Shown here: positions 1 through 8,660 of the stretch, piece after piece
Layout: every line of letters begins with the position of its first letter
Numbering within the stretch: the first letter of the stretch is position 1
Origin: Paracoccaceae bacterium
GTDB taxonomy: Bacteria > Pseudomonadota > Alphaproteobacteria > Rhodobacterales > Rhodobacteraceae
Direction of reading: 5' to 3'
DNA length: 64,000 nucleotides
Assembly (NCBI GenBank): GCA_024742695.1
Contig: JANSXY010000017.1
Span: 1 to 64,000, forward strand
Notes under the pieces: generated by a model
Told to the model about the DNA's origin: nothing
The model's database searches: none
What the model saw: the letters and a program-made list of their open reading frames with translations, nothing else
Translations under genes and position numbers: made by a program

Positions 1-2
1 GC

Positions 3-2447
3 GCCGATCTCTCCGGGCGCCCGCCGCGCAAGGAGGGCTCCTGCACCATCCATCTCGACGGGCCCTATGCCGGCTGGGGCTTCGACTACGCCACCGGCGA
101 GCGGGCCGGTCCCATCGACCTGATCGCGCAGGCGACCGGTCTTTGTGACGGGTCGCTCTTCGACGAGGCAGCGCGGCTCGCGGGGATGGATCGCCCTGCG
201 CCGCAGCCCGCGCCGAAGTCGCCCATGCGCACACGTCCCGACCACTCGGCCGAGATCGCGCGTCTGGTCGGTGGGGCCGTGCCCCTCTCGGGCACGCCGG
301 GCGAGACCTATCTGCGCGCCCGCGGGCTGTCGGATCCCGGATCGCCCGATCTGCTGTTCCACCCCGATCTTCCGGACTTCGACAGCTGCCGCGGCTGGCC
401 CGGCCTGATCGCGATCCTCCGGCTGCCGGACGGGGAGCGTGCGCCGGGTATCCATCGCACGTTCCTGCTCGACGACGGCAGCGCCAAGGCGCCTCCGGGC
501 AAGAAGATGCTCGGCAGCGTGAAGGATGCCGTGGTCCGGCTGTTCCCGAGGCCCGAGGACGGCCACATCGGCATCGCCGAGGGGATCGAGACGGCGCTCG
601 CCGCGCACGCGCTCTTCGGCACGGCGGTCTGGGCGGCGCTGTCGGCCGACGGTCTGGCGCGGTTCCAGTGGCCGGAGGGCACCCGCCGCGTCACAATCTA
701 CGCCGATGCCGGGGACGCCGGCCGCCAGGCGGGAGCGACGCTCTCAGACCGTCTGAACCGCGCAGACATCCCGAACGAGATCGTCGCGCCGCTGCATGGC
801 GACGACTTCAACGACGATCTGCTGCGCGGGGCGCGCGCGGAGGATTACGCGCTCGCGGCAGACACCACTGCCGACCCGCAAACCGGGGATCCAGTCGAGC
901 CAGAGACGGCCACGCCCATAGTTGCCTCCACCGACGACCCCGCCACCCTGATCGCGGCGGCCGAGGCGCTGACCAATCCGCCCGAGTTCGAAGCCCTGTC
1001 CACGCTGCTCGGGCGCATCGCGCTGGCAAAGCTCGACCCGCTGCCGGAACGGCAGGTCATCGCGCGGATCAAGTCCGCGACCGGCATCGGCATCTCGGTC
1101 CTGACCCAGCAGCTGGCCGAACTCGGCCGCCGCGTGAACGCCACCGGCGATCCGCACGCCCCGATCCCGAAACCCGCCTGGTTCAGGCGACTTCGGCTCG
1201 ATCTGGCCGGCGCGCCCGAGCGCAACGAGGCCAACGTCATCGTTGCGCTGACCTCCGATCCGGCCTTCGCCGGCGTGCTCGCCTTCGACGAGTTCGGGCA
1301 GGAGATCGTGGTGCGTCAGCCGCTGCCGTGGGACAGCGTCGCCACGTTGCTCCCGCGCCCTTGGGAGGACGCCGACGACATCCGTACCGCCGAATGGCTG
1401 CAACTGCGGAGCATCAATGTGGCGCCGGTGGTCGTGAGCCGAGCCGTCGGCGCCGTCGCCCGAGAACTGCGCATCCATCCCGTCCGCGACTGGCTCGACA
1501 CCCTGACATGGGACGGCACGCCCCGGATCGAGACCTGGACCAGCGCCTATCTCGGCGCCGAGCCCAACGCCTACAACCACACCATCGGCGCGCTCTGGCT
1601 GATCTCGGCCGTCGCCCGCATCTACCGGCCCGGCGTGAAGGCCGACCACATGCTGATCCTCGAAGGGCCGCAGGGCGCGCGCAAGTCCACCGCGATCAAG
1701 GTGCTGGCTGGCGAGGAATGGTTCACCGACGAGCTGCCGGAACTTGGCTCGAAGGACGCGGCGCTGCACATGCAAGGCGTCTGGATCGTCGAGATCGCCG
1801 AACTCGACGCCATCGGCCGCGCCGAGGTCTCGCGCATCAAGGCCTTCCTGACCCGCACCACCGACCGCTTCCGTCCGCCTTACGGTCGCTACACCGTCGA
1901 GGTTCCGCGCCAGTGCGTGTTCGCCGGCACCGTGAACCCAGACACCTATCTGCGGGACGAGACCGGCAACCGCCGCTTCTGGCCGCTCCGCTGCGGCGCC
2001 ATCGACATCGCGGCGCTCGCCCGCGACCGGGACCAGCTCTGGGCCGAAGCCGTCCATCGCTTCCGCGCCGGCGCGATCTGGTGGATCGACGATCCGGCGC
2101 TGCTGGCTGAAGCCCGTGAGGAACAGGACCGCCGCTACCAGTCCGACGCTTGGGACGAGCTGATCGAACACTGGCTGACGCACGAGATCCGCACCGTCTC
2201 GGACGGCTTCCCCGACTACGGCAACTCCCGCACCGAGAGCGTGCCGCGCCCCGAGCCGCTTGTCGACGTGTCGGTCGGCGAGATCCTCGAGGAGGCCATC
2301 GGGCTCGAACCTGCACGCTGGACCCGAGGCGACCAGATGCGCGTCTCGGCCTATCTCAAGGCCAACGGCTGGGAGCGGTACCGGCGGCGCGACGACGGCG
2401 GGCGCGAGGCGCCGCGGGAGTGGCGGTATCGGAGGGACCTGGCATAG
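3..2447 (+). CDS. Phage primase/helicase: Toprim domain fused to VapE-type P-loop ATPase (5' partial)
   Basis: The reading frame is open to the first base, so the start lies upstream of the window; a methionine codon at 186 is only internal. The first ~60 residues look like a zinc-binding primase lead-in (WGFDYATGE). A Toprim-like part follows (GIAEGIETALAAHALFG, then TIYADAGDAG), and the C-terminal half is a virulence-associated-E/VapE ATPase with a Walker A motif (GPQGARKST, near nt 1665-1695), a Walker B-like IVEIAELDA and the late motif GNRRFWPL. In phages such fusions prime and unwind DNA at the phage origin. Family assignment is confident; the exact initiation mechanism is inferred. Confidence 0.88.
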   Translation, partial: ADLSGRPPRKEGSCTIHLDGPYAGWGFDYATGERAGPIDLIAQATGLCDGSLFDEAARLAGMDRPAPQPAPKSPMRTRPDHSAEIARLVGGAVPLSGTPGETYLRARGLSDPGSPDLLFHPDLPDFDSCRGWPGLIAILRLPDGERAPGIHRTFLLDDGSAKAPPGKKMLGSVKDAVVRLFPRPEDGHIGIAEGIETALAAHALFGTAVWAALSADGLARFQWPEGTRRVTIYADAGDAGRQAGATLSDRLNRADIPNEIVAPLHGDDFNDDLLRGARAEDYALAADTTADPQTGDPVEPETATPIVASTDDPATLIAAAEALTNPPEFEALSTLLGRIALAKLDPLPERQVIARIKSATGIGISVLTQQLAELGRRVNATGDPHAPIPKPAWFRRLRLDLAGAPERNEANVIVALTSDPAFAGVLAFDEFGQEIVVRQPLPWDSVATLLPRPWEDADDIRTAEWLQLRSINVAPVVVSRAVGAVARELRIHPVRDWLDTLTWDGTPRIETWTSAYLGAEPNAYNHTIGALWLISAVARIYRPGVKADHMLILEGPQGARKSTAIKVLAGEEWFTDELPELGSKDAALHMQGVWIVEIAELDAIGRAEVSRIKAFLTRTTDRFRPPYGRYTVEVPRQCVFAGTVNPDTYLRDETGNRRFWPLRCGAIDIAALARDRDQLWAEAVHRFRAGAIWWIDDPALLAEAREEQDRRYQSDAWDELIEHWLTHEIRTVSDGFPDYGNSRTESVPRPEPLVDVSVGEILEEAIGLEPARWTRGDQMRVSAYLKANGWERYRRRDDGGREAPREWRYRRDLA

Positions 2448-2481
2448 TTCCGCCCGCCGCGTCTCTTCCTCGAGGCCCCGG

Positions 2482-3552
2482 TTATACCGCGCGCAGCGAG
2501 CCCTTTGCCTGCCTCTCAGCCGCAACTTTATCTGCCGTCAAACTCCAGATGAGCCCTTCCACCTCGTCGAGCGGCAGGCCGAGTTCTCTCGCGATATCCG
2601 CCTTCGTCACGCGCTCCTGCCAGAGCATCGTAAGCACCTGCCGCCAGACCTTGGACTTTTCGCGGCTTATGCCGTTGGGCTCGCCGGTGCGGTAACCACG
2701 CTTGGTCAGATCGATGCAGATCGACTTGTATTGCCACTCAGACAGCCGCCTCAGCTGGTGCAGACGGTAGGCCATCGCCATTGCTGAGACGCGCCAGCGT
2801 GCCTTGGCACGAATGACGACATCGGTCGTGATACGCCTCGGAATGCGGGCGATCACGTCTTCCGCGGGCATCAGGAGCGCTGAAGCGAAGGCGTTTGCTT
2901 CGCGCTCCACGTTTCTCCCCTTTTTCGGGTCGCCGTGCATGTGCATCACCAAGTGGGCCAATTCGTGGGCCGCATCAAATCGGCTGCTTTCGGCGGTCTT
3001 GAAGTTGTTCAGAAACATGTAGGGCTTGCCGCCACGCCAGAATGAAAACGCGTTGACCGACGCGGTATTCTCGGTGAGCGAAAACAGCCGGACGCCCTTT
3101 GCCTCCAGGAGCGCCAATAGGTCCGTGATGGGCTGCTGCCCGAGCGACCAGTGCTGCCGTACATGGGCAGCTGCAACCTCGGGGTCGCTCTCGTAGGACA
3201 GATCGATGAGCTCGGGCTCAGGCAAGCCAAATCGCTCATCGACCCACTCGCTCAGCATCAATCCCACCGACCCGGCGCCAAGAGAGGCGTCGCGTTCTCT
3301 CGCTGTCATCTTCGAGAACGAGCGGAAGCTGACAGCACCGGGATCCACTGCATCGACCTTCGAGCCGAAGAAGAATTCTTCCGGATAACGAAGTGCTCCT
3401 GCCAGCTTCACGACGGTATCGGGTTCCGGCTCGTTGCGACCCTTCTCGAGTCGTTTGATCGTATCGACACTCACGCCTGCCTGTTCGGCAAGTGCCTTCG
3501 CCGTCAGCCCTCGCCGTGCACGGGCCAATTTCAATCGGGTTTCTTCGAACAT
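2482..3552 (-). CDS. XRE-family regulator fused to ImmA/IrrE zinc metallopeptidase
   Basis: 356 aa. Residues 1-60 form an XRE helix-turn-helix (LAEQAGVSVDTIKRLEKG). The rest is an ImmA/IrrE peptidase with the zinc motif HELAH at 196-200 and a downstream EREANAFASALLMP helix that supplies the third ligand. Related proteins cleave or bind phage repressors and stress regulators, or act as antitoxin-like partners. It follows a 206-aa gene by 7 bp on the same strand, so the two form an operon, and it converges with the primase gene. DNA-binding target unknown; the palindrome and repeat array just upstream of the operon are candidates. Confidence 0.9.
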   Translation of the reverse strand: MFEETRLKLARARRGLTAKALAEQAGVSVDTIKRLEKGRNEPEPDTVVKLAGALRYPEEFFFGSKVDAVDPGAVSFRSFSKMTARERDASLGAGSVGLMLSEWVDERFGLPEPELIDLSYESDPEVAAAHVRQHWSLGQQPITDLLALLEAKGVRLFSLTENTASVNAFSFWRGGKPYMFLNNFKTAESSRFDAAHELAHLVMHMHGDPKKGRNVEREANAFASALLMPAEDVIARIPRRITTDVVIRAKARWRVSAMAMAYRLHQLRRLSEWQYKSICIDLTKRGYRTGEPNGISREKSKVWRQVLTMLWQERVTKADIARELGLPLDEVEGLIWSLTADKVAAERQAKGSLRAV

Positions 3553-3559
3553 GTGATGT

Positions 3560-4180
3560 CTACTTGCGCACGATCTTGGGCTCGAAGTCTTCCGCGGTAC
3601 CGTCGTCGTCGAGATTCAGGAGAGTTTCGTCCTCGTCGCCCTCAGGAAGCAGGAAGATGCGCTCGACGGCACCTTCGAATGTCTTCCCAGAAATCTTCGG
3701 CCGGGTAAGCTCTGCCCGCCCAGTCTCATCTACCATGAGGTAATAGAACGCTAGGCCGACAGCGTCATCGCGTACGAAATAGCGAAGTTCTTCGGGGTCA
3801 AACAGCATCGGACCGCAGGCGCGTTCCGAAGCCGCACCCTTGTCTGATCGCGGCTTCGGCGCCTTTTCACCGCAAGCACGGTCCACGTTGCAGAAGCCAA
3901 TCTTCAGACCTTTTCGGTCGTTGCGGATGGTCTCCACCCCGTCCTTGCGATCAATGACCCACTCTTCGCCAATGAATTCCTGGCGCAGAGCCGCGACGCC
4001 TTCATGATACCCAAAGGTGCCTGCTGCATTTGAGGGATGCAGCGCTGTCGCGTTGCCGCTCGCAGTGCGCGCAGCCTGAACCGCGTTGACCAGACCTTCC
4101 TTGGTCAATCCCAGCTCGGTGATGCGGCGATCCACATCCCAAGGCTCATCCAGCAGCCTAGTCTCAATCCATCCAGCCAT
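3560..4180 (-). CDS. Uncharacterised protein, operon partner of the XRE/ImmA regulator
   Basis: 206 aa, cytosolic, no signal peptide or membrane segment. I do not recognise a named domain. It has a charged, acidic C-terminus (EGDEDETLLNLDDD) and a cysteine pair in the middle (FCNVDRAC). It is the first gene of a two-gene reverse operon with the XRE/ImmA protein, 7 bp apart. The pair resembles the architecture of two-gene toxin-antitoxin or lysogeny-control modules, but that is inference from context. Its start lies 15 bp from a near-palindromic operator candidate at 4195-4234. Confidence 0.7.
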   Translation of the reverse strand: MAGWIETRLLDEPWDVDRRITELGLTKEGLVNAVQAARTASGNATALHPSNAAGTFGYHEGVAALRQEFIGEEWVIDRKDGVETIRNDRKGLKIGFCNVDRACGEKAPKPRSDKGAASERACGPMLFDPEELRYFVRDDAVGLAFYYLMVDETGRAELTRPKISGKTFEGAVERIFLLPEGDEDETLLNLDDDGTAEDFEPKIVRK

Positions 4181-4194
4181 GCTCGATTCCTAAT

Positions 4195-4234
4195 GCCCGT
4201 TTTTTCTCCCTACTTGTAGGTCAAAAAAACGGGC
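4195..4234. promoter_or_regulatory. Near-palindromic operator candidate upstream of the 206-aa/ImmA operon
   Basis: Outer arms GCCCGTTTTTT (4195-4205) and AAAAAACGGGC (4224-4234) are perfectly complementary. Nested inside is CCTAC-TT-GTAGG. The element sits directly before the reverse-strand start at 4180, where an autoregulatory site for the XRE protein would be expected. It could also act as a hairpin terminator. Confidence 0.5.
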
Positions 4235-4261
4235 ACGGTCAAGATGCACCTGACGCGCGCC

Positions 4262-4557
4262 GTCCCAACCTTCCGGTGGTCCCAACCATGTCCCAACCTG
4301 CCGAGGGGGTTGGGGGCACGAAAAGCCGTTCAAAAACAACGGTGTCCCCAACCTCACCCCGTGGTCCCAACCTTTTGCTACACATTCATATGGGAGAACG
4401 GAAAAGGTCGGGAACATGTTTTTCTATACGAAAAGAGAAGGACCCCCGTTGGGGACACCGAGGTTGGGACCACATCCGGGCAAGCCATTGGGATGGAACG
4501 ATAAAGGGCTGTCCCAACCCCCTCGAAGGTTGGGACCACGCGTTCTGAGGTTGGGAC
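4262..4557. repeat. Array of the 9-mer GTCCCAACC / GGTTGGGAC in both orientations
   Basis: Exact copies of GTCCCAACC occur at 4262-4270, 4279-4287, 4290-4298, 4364-4372 and 4511-4519; exact inverted copies (GGTTGGGAC) at 4462-4470, 4528-4536 and 4549-4557. Variants with one extra or changed base lie at 4309-4317, 4344-4353 and 4447-4456. The array fills the ~500-bp gap between the divergently transcribed ImmA operon and the RuvC-like gene, where I see no convincing coding gene. Clustered iteron-like sites suggest an origin, an operator array or a nucleoprotein assembly site. Confidence 0.85.
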
Positions 4558-4686
4558 CGGGGCGGATCGAACGTCGATCACCGCCCGCCGCAGCGCCCAT
4601 GGTCGTTTTCGCTTTGGCCGGGGACCGCCAGATGCTAAATCCTGCGGTGACCGAAGCCGAAGGCCCACAGCTTGTGAGCCTTCACG

Positions 4687-5208
4687 ATGAACACACCGAT
4701 CCCCGCGCAGGACGTCCGCCCCGAGCCGGGCGCGATCTCCCGGTCCTGCATCCTCGCGCTCGACCTCGGTACCACGACCGGCTGGGCGCTCCGCAGTCAT
4801 GACGGACTGATCACCAGCGGCACGGTCAGCTTCCGCCCCGGACGCTTCGACGGCGGCGGCATGCGCTACCTCCGTTTCACCAACTGGCTGACCGAACTCG
4901 ACCGGCTGTCGGGGCCCATCGCCGCCATCTGGTTCGAGGAGGTCCGTCGGCACGCTGGCACCGACGCGGCGCACGTGTTTGGAGGTCTCCTCGCGACGCT
5001 GACCGCATGGGCTGAACTGCGGGGCATACCCTACCAGGGCGTTCCGGTTGGCGCGATCAAACGCCACGCCACCGGCAAAGGCAACGCGCCCAAGGAGGCA
5101 ATGATCGTCGCGGCGCGAGTACGAGGGTTCTCACCCGCAGACGACAACGAGGCCGATGCGATTGCCATCCTGCACTGGGCGATCGAAACGAACGGGGGCC
5201 TGGGATGA
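4687..5208 (+). CDS. RuvC-like crossover junction endonuclease (RNase H fold), phage type
   Basis: 173 aa. Acidic catalytic positions of the RuvC/RNase H fold are visible: D in LALDLGTTTGWA near residue 25, E in IWFEEVRR near 81, and the C-terminal DDNEADAIAI helix near 155. Phage homologues resolve Holliday junctions or process branched DNA before packaging. It is the first gene of a tight set: its stop overlaps the next start by ATGA at 5205-5208. The start at 4687 has only a weak ribosome-binding site. Confidence 0.85.
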   Translation: MNTPIPAQDVRPEPGAISRSCILALDLGTTTGWALRSHDGLITSGTVSFRPGRFDGGGMRYLRFTNWLTELDRLSGPIAAIWFEEVRRHAGTDAAHVFGGLLATLTAWAELRGIPYQGVPVGAIKRHATGKGNAPKEAMIVAARVRGFSPADDNEADAIAILHWAIETNGGLG

Positions 5209-5405
5209 GGTGGTATCCGAAAGGCTACGGCGGCACGCGCCGGGGTCCGGATCAGGTAAAGCGCGATGGCTGGCATGACGAGGGTGTGCTCGCAGTCTCT
5301 GTCGACGACCACCGCCTGACCTGGCCAGAGCGCGAACTGGTGCGTCAGCTCGGCGAGAAGCTGTATGGACCTCGGGCGGGCGACCGGGAGGCCGCAAATG
5401 GCTGA
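5205..5405 (+). CDS. Small conserved phage protein, unknown function
   Basis: 66 aa, soluble, basic N-terminus (RWYPKGYGG) and no recognisable domain. It is translationally coupled on both sides: ATGA overlap with the RuvC-like gene upstream, and an 8-bp overlap with the next gene downstream. Conserved position between a resolvase and a DUF6362-like gene suggests a role in phage DNA metabolism or late control, but nothing in the sequence proves it. Confidence 0.65.
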   Translation: MRWYPKGYGGTRRGPDQVKRDGWHDEGVLAVSVDDHRLTWPERELVRQLGEKLYGPRAGDREAANG

Positions 5406-5826
5406 GTGGACGCCCAACATGGTCGAGGACCGCCTCGAGAGCGCGGCCGACGTGTTCCGGTCGCTGCCTGAGGTGAAGCCGCAGGGTTACTTCAACGCCT
5501 GGCCCGAGTACTTCCACAGCTTCGCGGACCAAGTCGGCCAGGAGCCGCAGATGCGCCGACCCAAGCCCGGGCCGCGTGACATCACGCAGGCCGAGGATGC
5601 TCTGCTCTGGCTGCGCTGGCTCGACCCTGCCGATGCGCGCCTGCTCTGGCTTCGGGCAAACCGCAAGCCGTGGAAGCCGATCTGCTGGGATCTCGGCATC
5701 AGCCGCGCCACAGCGAACCGGCGCTGGCAGTACGGGATCGCGGTGATCGTCTGGCGGCTGAACGGGAGGCGTGTGCCGCAGAAGCGGTCGATGGAGTTCG
5801 TGGTTCGCCGGGCCGATCGAGTCTAG
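5398..5826 (+). CDS. DUF6362-like phage protein with helix-turn-helix-like C-terminus
   Basis: 142 aa from the ATG at 5398 (MAEWTPNMVEDRLE); an in-frame ATG at 5365 would extend it deep into the previous gene and is less likely. The segment KPICWDLGISRATANRRWQYGI looks like a sigma-type helix-turn-helix, followed by a basic tail. I associate it with the DUF6362 family of alphaproteobacterial prophages from memory. A role in transcription control or DNA binding before the late genes is plausible. Confidence 0.65.
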   Translation: MAEWTPNMVEDRLESAADVFRSLPEVKPQGYFNAWPEYFHSFADQVGQEPQMRRPKPGPRDITQAEDALLWLRWLDPADARLLWLRANRKPWKPICWDLGISRATANRRWQYGIAVIVWRLNGRRVPQKRSMEFVVRRADRV

Positions 5827-5909
5827 ATGAAGACGCAATCACCTGCTAAACCACTATTCATAGTAAGGCTTGGCGTGAGGCCAGAGCGACTCGGGGAGTG
5901 CTGCCGCGA

Positions 5910-7430
5910 ATGATGGATTGGGACCGTTTGCTTAGCGGTGAGCGCTTCGGGAACCTGCTGGGGCGCGAGAAGCCGAAGGGCAAGCCACCCGGACCAGCTT
6001 TTGCGGATGGTCAGTTTCGCCTGCCGCAAGAGCGCGACCATGATCGTGTCCTGTTCTCAACTCCTTTTCGCAGGATGGGCGACAAGACGCAGGTCTTCCC
6101 TCTGGAAAGCATCGAGAGCATCAGAACACGCCTAACCCACTCATATGAAGTGGCGAACCTAGCGCGTTCGCTCGGCCTCGAGATTGCTCACACGCTTTCC
6201 GATAGGCTGCCTGCGCACGCCATTAGGGTACTGCCCGCGACACTTGCTGCGGTCGGTCTGGCGCATGATATCGGCAATCCTCCATTCGGACACCAAGGCG
6301 AGTTCGCAATTCGAGCTTGGTTCGAAAGGAACAAAGACGTTCTCTTTGTCCCACCCACTGAACCAGAGAACTCCGAGGTTGCCGCAGACGTCAAGTTGCT
6401 CGAAGACCAGCACAAGAACGACTTTCTTTTCTTCGAGGGGAACGCGCAAACGCTTCGCGTGCTCACGAAGTTGCAGGTTATTGGTGATGATCTTGGGCTG
6501 AATTTATCCGTCGGCACGCTCGCGGCGGTCATGAAATACGTTGCGTCATCGGACACTCTCGACAAGTCCAAGCAAGCCCGAAAAAAGGTCGGGTACTTCA
6601 CGTCTGAGCGCTATGCTGTCGAGCGAATTCGCGAAGAGACTGGTCTCAGCGGCAATAGCCGACATCCGCTCGCCCTGGTCATGGAGGCATGCGATGACAT
6701 CGCTTATTCCGTTTTGGATGCAGAGGACGCGATCAAGAAGGGGCTGGTCTCGCTCAACGATCTGCTCGCGGCGTTGGAGTACCACCCCGACGGCGAGGAC
6801 AAGCTCGATGCGGTGACAAAGCACCTTTGCGAACTTGCCCGGTGGGAGCTGGATTTTCTGCGACGTCAGCAACTTCATCCGAGCGAGCTTCAAGATGTTG
6901 CAACCCAGAAGTTCCGCGTTCATGCGATTCACTTAATGGTATCGGCGGTTGCCGAAGCTTTCAGGGATAACTATGAGTCGATTATTTCAGGTTCATTCGA
7001 CGACGAACTGATAAAGAAATCTGAGGCAGCGAAACTCTGCAGCGCGCTGAAGAAGTTTGACCGAGAGAACGCATTTAGCCACAAGTCCGTTCTCGAAATC
7101 GAGCTGAATGGTTACAACGTGCTCAATCGGTTAATGGATTTCTTGTGGGTTGGAATCAGTCAGCGCAGGTCTTTTCAAGATTTGGCGAGTGATCGAACGA
7201 CGCCTTTTGCAGCATACGTGTATAGTCGGATTTCGAAGAACTATCGGCGGATGTTTGAGGGCAAGGTTGAGAAGTACCACCCCGATCCTGGACTACCCAT
7301 ACGTTACAAAGAGATGCAGCTTCTCACGGACATGGTTTCTGGCATGACGGATCAATTCTGCATTGATCTATACCGGGACTTTGAGCAGCACTATCGGGAA
7401 ATGAGACGGGTCGATGGAACGCCAGCTTGA
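5910..7430 (+). CDS. HD-domain dNTP triphosphohydrolase (dGTPase-like)
   Basis: 506 aa. Family hallmarks in order: RDHDRVLFSTPFRRMGDKTQVFP near the N-terminus, the first HD-domain histidine in TRLTHSYEVANLAR (~77), the HD pair in GLAHDIGNPPFGHQGE (~119-120), and the distal aspartate in CDDIAYSVLDAEDAI (~261). Such enzymes hydrolyse dNTPs to the nucleoside and triphosphate; in bacteria some deplete dNTPs to block phage replication (established for the family). I chose ATG 5910; GTG 5898 and ATG 5913 are alternatives. Base composition is visibly less GC-rich than in neighbouring phage genes. It overlaps the nucleotidyltransferase gene by 17 bp. Confidence 0.88.
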   Translation: MMDWDRLLSGERFGNLLGREKPKGKPPGPAFADGQFRLPQERDHDRVLFSTPFRRMGDKTQVFPLESIESIRTRLTHSYEVANLARSLGLEIAHTLSDRLPAHAIRVLPATLAAVGLAHDIGNPPFGHQGEFAIRAWFERNKDVLFVPPTEPENSEVAADVKLLEDQHKNDFLFFEGNAQTLRVLTKLQVIGDDLGLNLSVGTLAAVMKYVASSDTLDKSKQARKKVGYFTSERYAVERIREETGLSGNSRHPLALVMEACDDIAYSVLDAEDAIKKGLVSLNDLLAALEYHPDGEDKLDAVTKHLCELARWELDFLRRQQLHPSELQDVATQKFRVHAIHLMVSAVAEAFRDNYESIISGSFDDELIKKSEAAKLCSALKKFDRENAFSHKSVLEIELNGYNVLNRLMDFLWVGISQRRSFQDLASDRTTPFAAYVYSRISKNYRRMFEGKVEKYHPDPGLPIRYKEMQLLTDMVSGMTDQFCIDLYRDFEQHYREMRRVDGTPA

Positions 7431-8187
7431 GAGCAGGATCCATTATTTTTTCAGATCGCGTTATCGCGGGCGCAAAGATATACACGTTGTACTGAAGGAT
7501 CTCCGCAGACACGGGCGACTGGTATTGGTTGGAGGCATGCTGCGCGACCTCGCATTGTTCGGGAACGCTGGCTTTAGATCTGATTTGGACTTTGTGATTG
7601 CACCTTACGATCTCGGTAGCTTCGAAAAACACATGGGGTCAATTGGAGCGCGTATAAATCGGTTTGGTGGTTACGCCTTGCCGTCCAGAAAGTGGCAGAT
7701 AGATGTTTGGCCCTTGGAGAAAACGTGGGCGCATGTAGCTGGTCATGCAAGTGTGCGCACTGTCGGAGACCTTCGAAGTGCAACGTTCTTCAGGTGCGAC
7801 GCTATTATTTATGATCTTGAGTATCGGAAGCTGATTACGGCCCCGGAATATTTTGGAGATCTGACGAACAAAGTTCTCGAGATTAATCTTAGACCAAACC
7901 CCAATCCGAAGGGAAACGCTGTCCGCGCTTTCAGGTACGCTTTGATGAAGGGGTTCCGGTGGGGGCCTCAGCTCTCTGAATTTGTCGATGAGGTGCTCGA
8001 GAGCGAGGGATGGGGCGCCCTACTCGAGGCCGAACGTCGTTCCTTTCGTTCGCAGTATCTTGAGAGTATTTCCTTCGAACATTTAAAGCGAGCGCTTCGG
8101 TCGCATGTTTCAGGAGATCAGAGCGATCATTTCGATGCAGCGGCGTTTCAAAGAAACGTCCAGCTTACGCTGCCCTATATTCACTAG
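7414..8187 (+). CDS. Nucleotidyltransferase of the poly(A) polymerase/CCA-adding fold
   Basis: 257 aa. The active-site signature is LVGGMLRDLALFGN followed by RSDLDFVI (residues ~39-60), with a third acidic position in QIDVWPLE. A later helix, VRAFRYALMKGFRW, resembles the segment after the head domain in tRNA nucleotidyltransferases. It lacks the long C-terminal RNA-binding region of CCA enzymes. It overlaps the upstream dNTPase by 17 bp, so the two are co-translated. The substrate is unknown: it could modify RNA, a protein or a nucleotide, or restrain its partner as an antitoxin. Confidence 0.8.
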   Translation: MERQLESRIHYFFRSRYRGRKDIHVVLKDLRRHGRLVLVGGMLRDLALFGNAGFRSDLDFVIAPYDLGSFEKHMGSIGARINRFGGYALPSRKWQIDVWPLEKTWAHVAGHASVRTVGDLRSATFFRCDAIIYDLEYRKLITAPEYFGDLTNKVLEINLRPNPNPKGNAVRAFRYALMKGFRWGPQLSEFVDEVLESEGWGALLEAERRSFRSQYLESISFEHLKRALRSHVSGDQSDHFDAAAFQRNVQLTLPYIH

Positions 8188-8660
8188 CGCCGAACGGTTG
8201 CCATTTGTTCCGTTGTCAATTGGCCTTTTGGGGTTGAGACATTTTCCTGAGAGACACCGAACGGCGAGACGGATCGCCTCTCTGACGCTATCCATGGCGA
8301 TATACTCGGGGTCGTGCGCTCGGGCGAACCGACGCTGATCCCGAGATGGATACCGGGGCTGGCTTCCGGGGTCCAGCCGGCGTCCAGGCCGCCAAGCCTT
8401 TGTTTTCCGGTTCCTTTCCGGGCCGAAACGTATGCTGGCGGGCTTGGCTCGGCATTTCGCCAGCGACAGGGCCGGATTTTTGGGAAGCCACCGGAGTCCA
8501 GCGTCCAGACGCGACGCCTGAAACCCTCGTGAATTCAAACACCTGAACGGCCGCGCCCGGTGGATACCCTGCGGATGCCGGAGTCCAGAAGAAAGCCAGT
8601 GGACCCCGCCGCGCCGGAATCCATCCGACGAATGCCGATCAACCATCGACAGGAACCTGC
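8188..8660. repeat. Non-coding gap with repeated 11-mer CCGGNGTCCAG
   Basis: Copies of CCGGNGTCCAG lie at 8366-8376, 8377-8387 (directly adjacent), 8491-8501 and 8578-8588; an additional GTCCAG follows at 8503-8508. No reading frame here shows recognisable domains. The gap separates the dNTPase module from the ParB-methyltransferase gene and may hold its promoter or protein-binding sites. Confidence 0.6.

Noticed and set aside
744-2525. Long reverse open frame (593 codons) over the primase gene
   Set aside because: It lies opposite a well-supported gene in GC-rich DNA and has no recognisable domain.
4244-4548. Forward frames inside the 9-mer array
   Set aside because: Products are translations of the repeat itself; the array is better read as non-coding.
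5898-5909. GTG start for the dNTPase
   Set aside because: The candidate ribosome-binding site is too close to the GTG; ATG 5910 is better placed.
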